A stretch of DNA of 64,000 bases from Pseudomonadota bacterium (GTDB taxonomy: Bacteria; Pseudomonadota; Gammaproteobacteria; Steroidobacterales; JBCBZW01): NCBI GenBank assembly GCA_039193195.1, contig JBCCWS010000026.1, positions 1-64,000 of the forward strand, read 5' to 3'. Numbering within the stretch: position 1 is the first letter of the stretch; each line of letters begins with the position of its first letter. The notes under the pieces were generated by a model. That model saw only the letters and a list, made by a program, of their open reading frames with translations. It was not told the origin of the DNA and searched no databases. Shown here piece by piece: positions 60,880-64,000 of this stretch. The position numbers and the translations under genes were made by a program.

Positions 60880-61952
60880 GTGGCCTAAGGGTATTGTTCA
60901 TCGATCGCGACGGCACCCTTATCGAAGAGCCCGAGGACAAGCAGATCGACCGCCTGGACAAGCTGCGCCTGGTGCCGGGCGTCGTGCCAGCACTGCTGCG
61001 CCTTCGGGCAGCGGGCTACCGCTTTGTGATGGTGAGCAACCAAGACGGCCTCGGCACGGCGTGCTTCCCTCAGGCCGATTTCGACGCTCCGCACGCCTTC
61101 CTCCTCGACCTGCTCGCCAGCCAGGGCATCCACTTCGATGAGGTCTTCATCTGCCCACACCTCCCTGACGCCGCCTGCGATTGCCGCAAGCCGGCCACGG
61201 GCTTGCTCACCAAGTACCTGGCGGGCAACACCCTAGACCTCGAGCATTGCGCCGTGATCGGCGATCGGCAAACGGACATCACCTTGGCGGAGCGCCTCGG
61301 CGTGAAGGGCCTGCGCGTACGTGTGGGCACAGACCCGGGCCTTAGCTGGGAAGAGATCACCGCCGAGCTCACAAGCCAGCGCCGCGCCGCGCAACACAGG
61401 CGCAGCACCAACGAGACAGACATTCACTGCGAGGTAGACCTCGATGAACCTAACCTAACGGTTATCGCCACGGGTCTAGGATTCCTCGATCACATGCTCG
61501 AACAACTGGCCCGTCACGGCGGCTTCAGCCTGAAGCTACGCTGCGATGGCGATCTGCACATAGACGAGCACCACACGCTCGAGGATGTGGCCCTCACCTT
61601 AGGCGAGTGCATACGCGAAGCCCTGGGCACGAAGATTGGCATCGCGCGCTATGGATTCGTGCTGCCGATGGACGAGGCCCAAGCGCAGATCGCCATTGAT
61701 CTGAGCGGGCGCGCGCACTGCGAGTGCGAAATGGACCTGCGGCGCGAACACGTAGGTCAGCTGCCGACCGAGCTCGTTCCTCACTTCTTCTCATCCCTGT
61801 CACAGGCCCTCGGAGCCGCCATTCACGTGCGCGTGAACGGCGACAACGATCACCACGTGATCGAGGCCGCGTTCAAGGGACTCGGGCGCGCGCTACGCCA
61901 GGCCGTGCGGCTGGAGGATCAGGCGCTGCCAAGCACGAAGGGCGTCCTGTGA
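60876..61952 (+). CDS. hisB: Bifunctional histidinol-phosphatase / IGP dehydratase
   Basis: Two enzymes in 358 residues. The N-terminal HAD phosphatase (about 1-165) has FIDRDGTLIEEPEDKQIDRLDKL, SNQDGLGT and a zinc loop with CPHLPDAACDCRKP. The C-terminal imidazoleglycerol-phosphate dehydratase (about 170-358) has GLGFLDHMLEQLARHGGF, DEHHTLEDVALTLG and HHVIEAAFKGLGRALR, with the manganese-binding histidines. The fusion is characteristic of the gammaproteobacterial HisB. GTG start overlapping hisC; the stop overlaps the hisH start. Confidence 0.96.
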   Translation: MSGLRVLFIDRDGTLIEEPEDKQIDRLDKLRLVPGVVPALLRLRAAGYRFVMVSNQDGLGTACFPQADFDAPHAFLLDLLASQGIHFDEVFICPHLPDAACDCRKPATGLLTKYLAGNTLDLEHCAVIGDRQTDITLAERLGVKGLRVRVGTDPGLSWEEITAELTSQRRAAQHRRSTNETDIHCEVDLDEPNLTVIATGLGFLDHMLEQLARHGGFSLKLRCDGDLHIDEHHTLEDVALTLGECIREALGTKIGIARYGFVLPMDEAQAQIAIDLSGRAHCECEMDLRREHVGQLPTELVPHFFSSLSQALGAAIHVRVNGDNDHHVIEAAFKGLGRALRQAVRLEDQALPSTKGVL

Positions 61953-62587
61953 GCGAGCCCAAGGGCCAACGAGAGGTCGTGGTGATCGACAGCGGCGGCG
62001 CCAACCTGGCGTCTGTTCGCTTCGCCCTCGAGCGTTTGCAGTGGAACCCTGTGGTGAGCACGGACCCCGCCCAGATCCGCGCAGCAGAGCGCGTTATTCT
62101 GCCGGGCGTGGGGGCTGCGAGCGATGTGATGGCGCGCCTTCGCAGTGGCGGCTTAGATCAGGTAGTGGCATCGCTCACCCAACCGGTATTGGGGATATGC
62201 GTCGGCTTGCAGGTGCTCTACCAACACTGCGCCGAAGGCCAGGTCGACGGCCTTGGGTTGCTGGATGGGGTGGTCGAACACCTGCCGAGCGCTCCGCAGC
62301 TCAGCGTGCCGCAGATGGGCTGGAATCGAATTGCAGCACTCGCTGACCACGCCCTATTCGACGGCTTGGATCTAACTGAGGCGCACTTCTACTTCGTGCA
62401 CAGCTACGCGGCAGCGCCCGGCGCACAGACGCTGGCCACGGCGTCCTACGGCAACACGTTCACCGCCGTCGCCGGTTGCCGCAACCTGCTCGCAACCCAA
62501 TTTCACCCAGAGCGCTCGGCGCGCTGGGGCCATCGCTTACTCAAGAACTTTCTGACCACACCGCCGGAGAACTTGCTGTGCGAATGA
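61949..62587 (+). CDS. hisH: Imidazole glycerol phosphate synthase, glutaminase subunit
   Basis: The class I glutaminase that feeds ammonia to HisF. The 212-residue protein has VVVIDSGGANLASVRFALERL, ERVILPGVGAASDVM, the nucleophile region LGICVGLQVLYQ (Cys), PQMGWNRI and the catalytic FHPERSARWGHRLLKNF (His, Glu). The frame is open upstream inside hisB; the GTG at 61949 overlapping the hisB stop gives the family start. Its TGA overlaps the hisA ATG. Confidence 0.95.
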   Translation: MSEPKGQREVVVIDSGGANLASVRFALERLQWNPVVSTDPAQIRAAERVILPGVGAASDVMARLRSGGLDQVVASLTQPVLGICVGLQVLYQHCAEGQVDGLGLLDGVVEHLPSAPQLSVPQMGWNRIAALADHALFDGLDLTEAHFYFVHSYAAAPGAQTLATASYGNTFTAVAGCRNLLATQFHPERSARWGHRLLKNFLTTPPENLLCE

Positions 62588-63330
62588 TCCCCGCCATCGA
62601 CCTGATCGACGGGCGCTGCGTACGCCTGCGCGAGGGGAACTTCGAGGCTCAAACTGCCTACGATGCCGACCCCATCGAACTTGCGCTCGAGTACGCCGAG
62701 GCCGGCGCGCATTGGCTTCATGTGGTGGATCTCGATGGCGCGCGCGATGGGAAACGGCGCAACGCCTCGCTCATCACCCGCCTGGTGGAGGCTGTTCAGG
62801 AGCGGGCGGACATGCAGGTGCAACTGGGCGGCGGCATACGCAACGCCGACGCGATCGCCAGCGCCCTAGGGATGGGCGTTGGTCGCGTCGTGGTGGGGAG
62901 CGCCGTGTGCGCTAACCCCGGGCTACTGGTCGATTGGCTGGACACCTTCAATCCGGCGAGCGTCGTGCTCGCCGTGGACGTGCGGATCAGCGATGACGAC
63001 GGCCGCCCCTGGCCGTGGGTGCACGGCTGGACGCAACGGGCCGACATCGACTTATGGGCCTTGCTAGGTGCAGCCTCGAGCGCCGGCCTGCGCCAGGTCC
63101 TGTGCACGGACATCAGTCGTGATGGCACCCTCGCTGGTCCCAACATAGCGCTCTACGAAGCCCTTCGGGACCGCTACCCAGGGCTGTGCATTCAAAGCTC
63201 AGGCGGCGTCGGCAGCGTGGACGACCTGCGTGCCCTGGAGCTTGTCCGGGTCGACGCCGCCATCACGGGTAAGGCGCTTCTGGACGGGCGGATCAGCCTG
63301 GATCAAGCACGTCCTTGGCTACGCGGATGA
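62584..63330 (+). CDS. hisA: ProFAR isomerase
   Basis: A TIM-barrel isomerase that opens the ribose ring of ProFAR to give PRFAR. The 248-residue product has [21 protein letters not shown] with the first catalytic Asp, [41 protein letters not shown] and [14 protein letters not shown] with the second catalytic Asp. A GTG at 62578 would add two residues, but the ATG at 62584, within the hisH stop, matches the family N-terminus. Overlaps hisF by 4 bp. Confidence 0.96.
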   Translation: MIPAIDLIDGRCVRLREGNFEAQTAYDADPIELALEYAEAGAHWLHVVDLDGARDGKRRNASLITRLVEAVQERADMQVQLGGGIRNADAIASALGMGVGRVVVGSAVCANPGLLVDWLDTFNPASVVLAVDVRISDDDGRPWPWVHGWTQRADIDLWALLGAASSAGLRQVLCTDISRDGTLAGPNIALYEALRDRYPGLCIQSSGGVGSVDDLRALELVRVDAAITGKALLDGRISLDQARPWLRG

Positions 63331-64000
63331 GCGCCGTGCAAGTGAGCGCCCCCATCACCCGACGCATCGTGCCCTGCCTCGACGTGCGCGATGGGCGGGT
63401 GGTCAAGGGCGTTCGCTTCGCGAATCACCAGATCGTGGGTGATATCCCCACGCTAGCGTCACGCTACGCGCAGGAGGGCGCCGACGAACTGGTGTTCTAC
63501 GACATCACCGCGAGCCCGGAGGGGCGCTCGGTGGACCGCCTGTGGGTAAGCGCGGTCGCCCGCTTACTCGACATTCCCTTCTGCGTGGCCGGGGGTATCC
63601 GAAGCGTCGACGACGCGCAAGGCGTCCTCCACGCAGGCGCGGACAAGGTCTCCATCAATACGCCGGCGCTGCGTGATCCTAGCCTCATCGATCGCTTGGC
63701 AAAGCGCTTCGGCAGCCAATGCGTGGTGATCGGCGTCGATGCCAAACCCGACGACGACGGCGTCTGGCGTGTCTATCGCGATACGGGAAGCGACAGTACC
63801 CGCCGCGGCGCCGGCCGCGAGCTACTCGCGTGGCTCGCTGAGGCGCAGGACCGTGGGGCTGGCGAGATAGTTCTCAACTGCATGAACCAGGACGGGGTGC
63901 GACGCGGCTATGATCTCGACGGCCTACAAGCTGCTCGCGAGGTCTCCCGCGTACCCCTGATAGCCTCCGGCGGCGCCGGCGCCATGGAGCACTTCGCCAG
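63327..64000 (+). CDS. hisF: Imidazole glycerol phosphate synthase, cyclase subunit (partial)
   Basis: Partial at the window end: 224 full codons are present of an expected 255 or so. The start reads [22 protein letters not shown] with the catalytic Asp, then [37 protein letters not shown] and [15 protein letters not shown], with [12 protein letters not shown] at the edge. It accepts ammonia from HisH and forms IGP and AICAR. The ATG lies in the hisA stop. hisI, the last gene in the usual order, would lie beyond 64000. Confidence 0.95.
   Translation, partial: MSAVQVSAPITRRIVPCLDVRDGRVVKGVRFANHQIVGDIPTLASRYAQEGADELVFYDITASPEGRSVDRLWVSAVARLLDIPFCVAGGIRSVDDAQGVLHAGADKVSINTPALRDPSLIDRLAKRFGSQCVVIGVDAKPDDDGVWRVYRDTGSDSTRRGAGRELLAWLAEAQDRGAGEIVLNCMNQDGVRRGYDLDGLQAAREVSRVPLIASGGAGAMEHFA

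Overview
The window is about 64 kb of high-GC chromosome that is almost completely coding. Gene content and order point to a gammaproteobacterium: hisGDCBHAF behind a TrpR-related regulator, metG followed by rsxABCDGE, a three-gene aceE-aceF-lpdA block with a multi-lipoyl E2, and a bifunctional HisB. I cannot place it to genus; a marine or sediment lineage near Chromatiales or Xanthomonadales would fit, but that is a guess. I saw no rRNA, tRNA, CRISPR array, prophage or transposase gene.

Layout. 1-2481: an unusual structured repeat, then two secreted or lipoprotein genes, one with a HEFGH zinc-protease motif. 2746-6586: a translationally coupled operon of galE, an AMP-forming acyl-CoA ligase and a PLP decarboxylase, the last two of the type normally found with exosortase A. 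6598-16054: housekeeping (rimI, a uracil-DNA glycosylase, proS, a lytic transglycosylase, acyP, hda, a DUF2066 protein, purM, dcd, apbC). 16221-20877: a HEAT-repeat/Ser-Thr kinase fusion joined to two PilT-family ATPases. 20963-27592: metG and a divergent Rnf/Rsx electron-transfer operon. 27637-30668: a DUF1841 gene, then a DUF692 (MNIO) oxygenase, a DUF2063 partner and a DoxX membrane protein, the set known from copper-related RiPP loci but with no recognisable precursor gene. 30745-30909: second copy of the structured repeat, then hinT and a MATE exporter. 32992-36664: a DUF6265 protein, a Cys-rich secreted hydrolase-like protein, a decayed patch and a pseudogene. 36683-42664: pyruvate dehydrogenase complex. 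42850-51908: pepA, pyrC, rnt, grxD, a BON lipoprotein, nadC, a GAF-PAS-PAS-GGDEF-EAL protein and an FKBP isomerase. 52325-57051: a TonB-dependent receptor and a surface lipoprotein behind a Pho-box-like direct repeat. 57237-64000: a TrpR-like regulator with a perfect operator palindrome, leading a tightly overlapping histidine operon that runs off the window in hisF.

The points most worth following are: (a) the two copies of a palindromic element whose end supplies the stop codon of the adjacent gene and which share an exactly inverted 22-bp module; (b) the Rnf complex whose membrane subunits have lost three of the four cysteines expected to hold the membrane [2Fe-2S] cluster; (c) the HEAT-kinase/PilT/PilT operon; (d) the MNIO cluster without a visible substrate peptide; (e) the regulatory sites upstream of the TonB receptor and of the his operon.

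All calls come from reading the sequence and recalling protein families; no database search was run. Starts were moved from the longest open frame where a Shine-Dalgarno, overlap or family N-terminus supported it.
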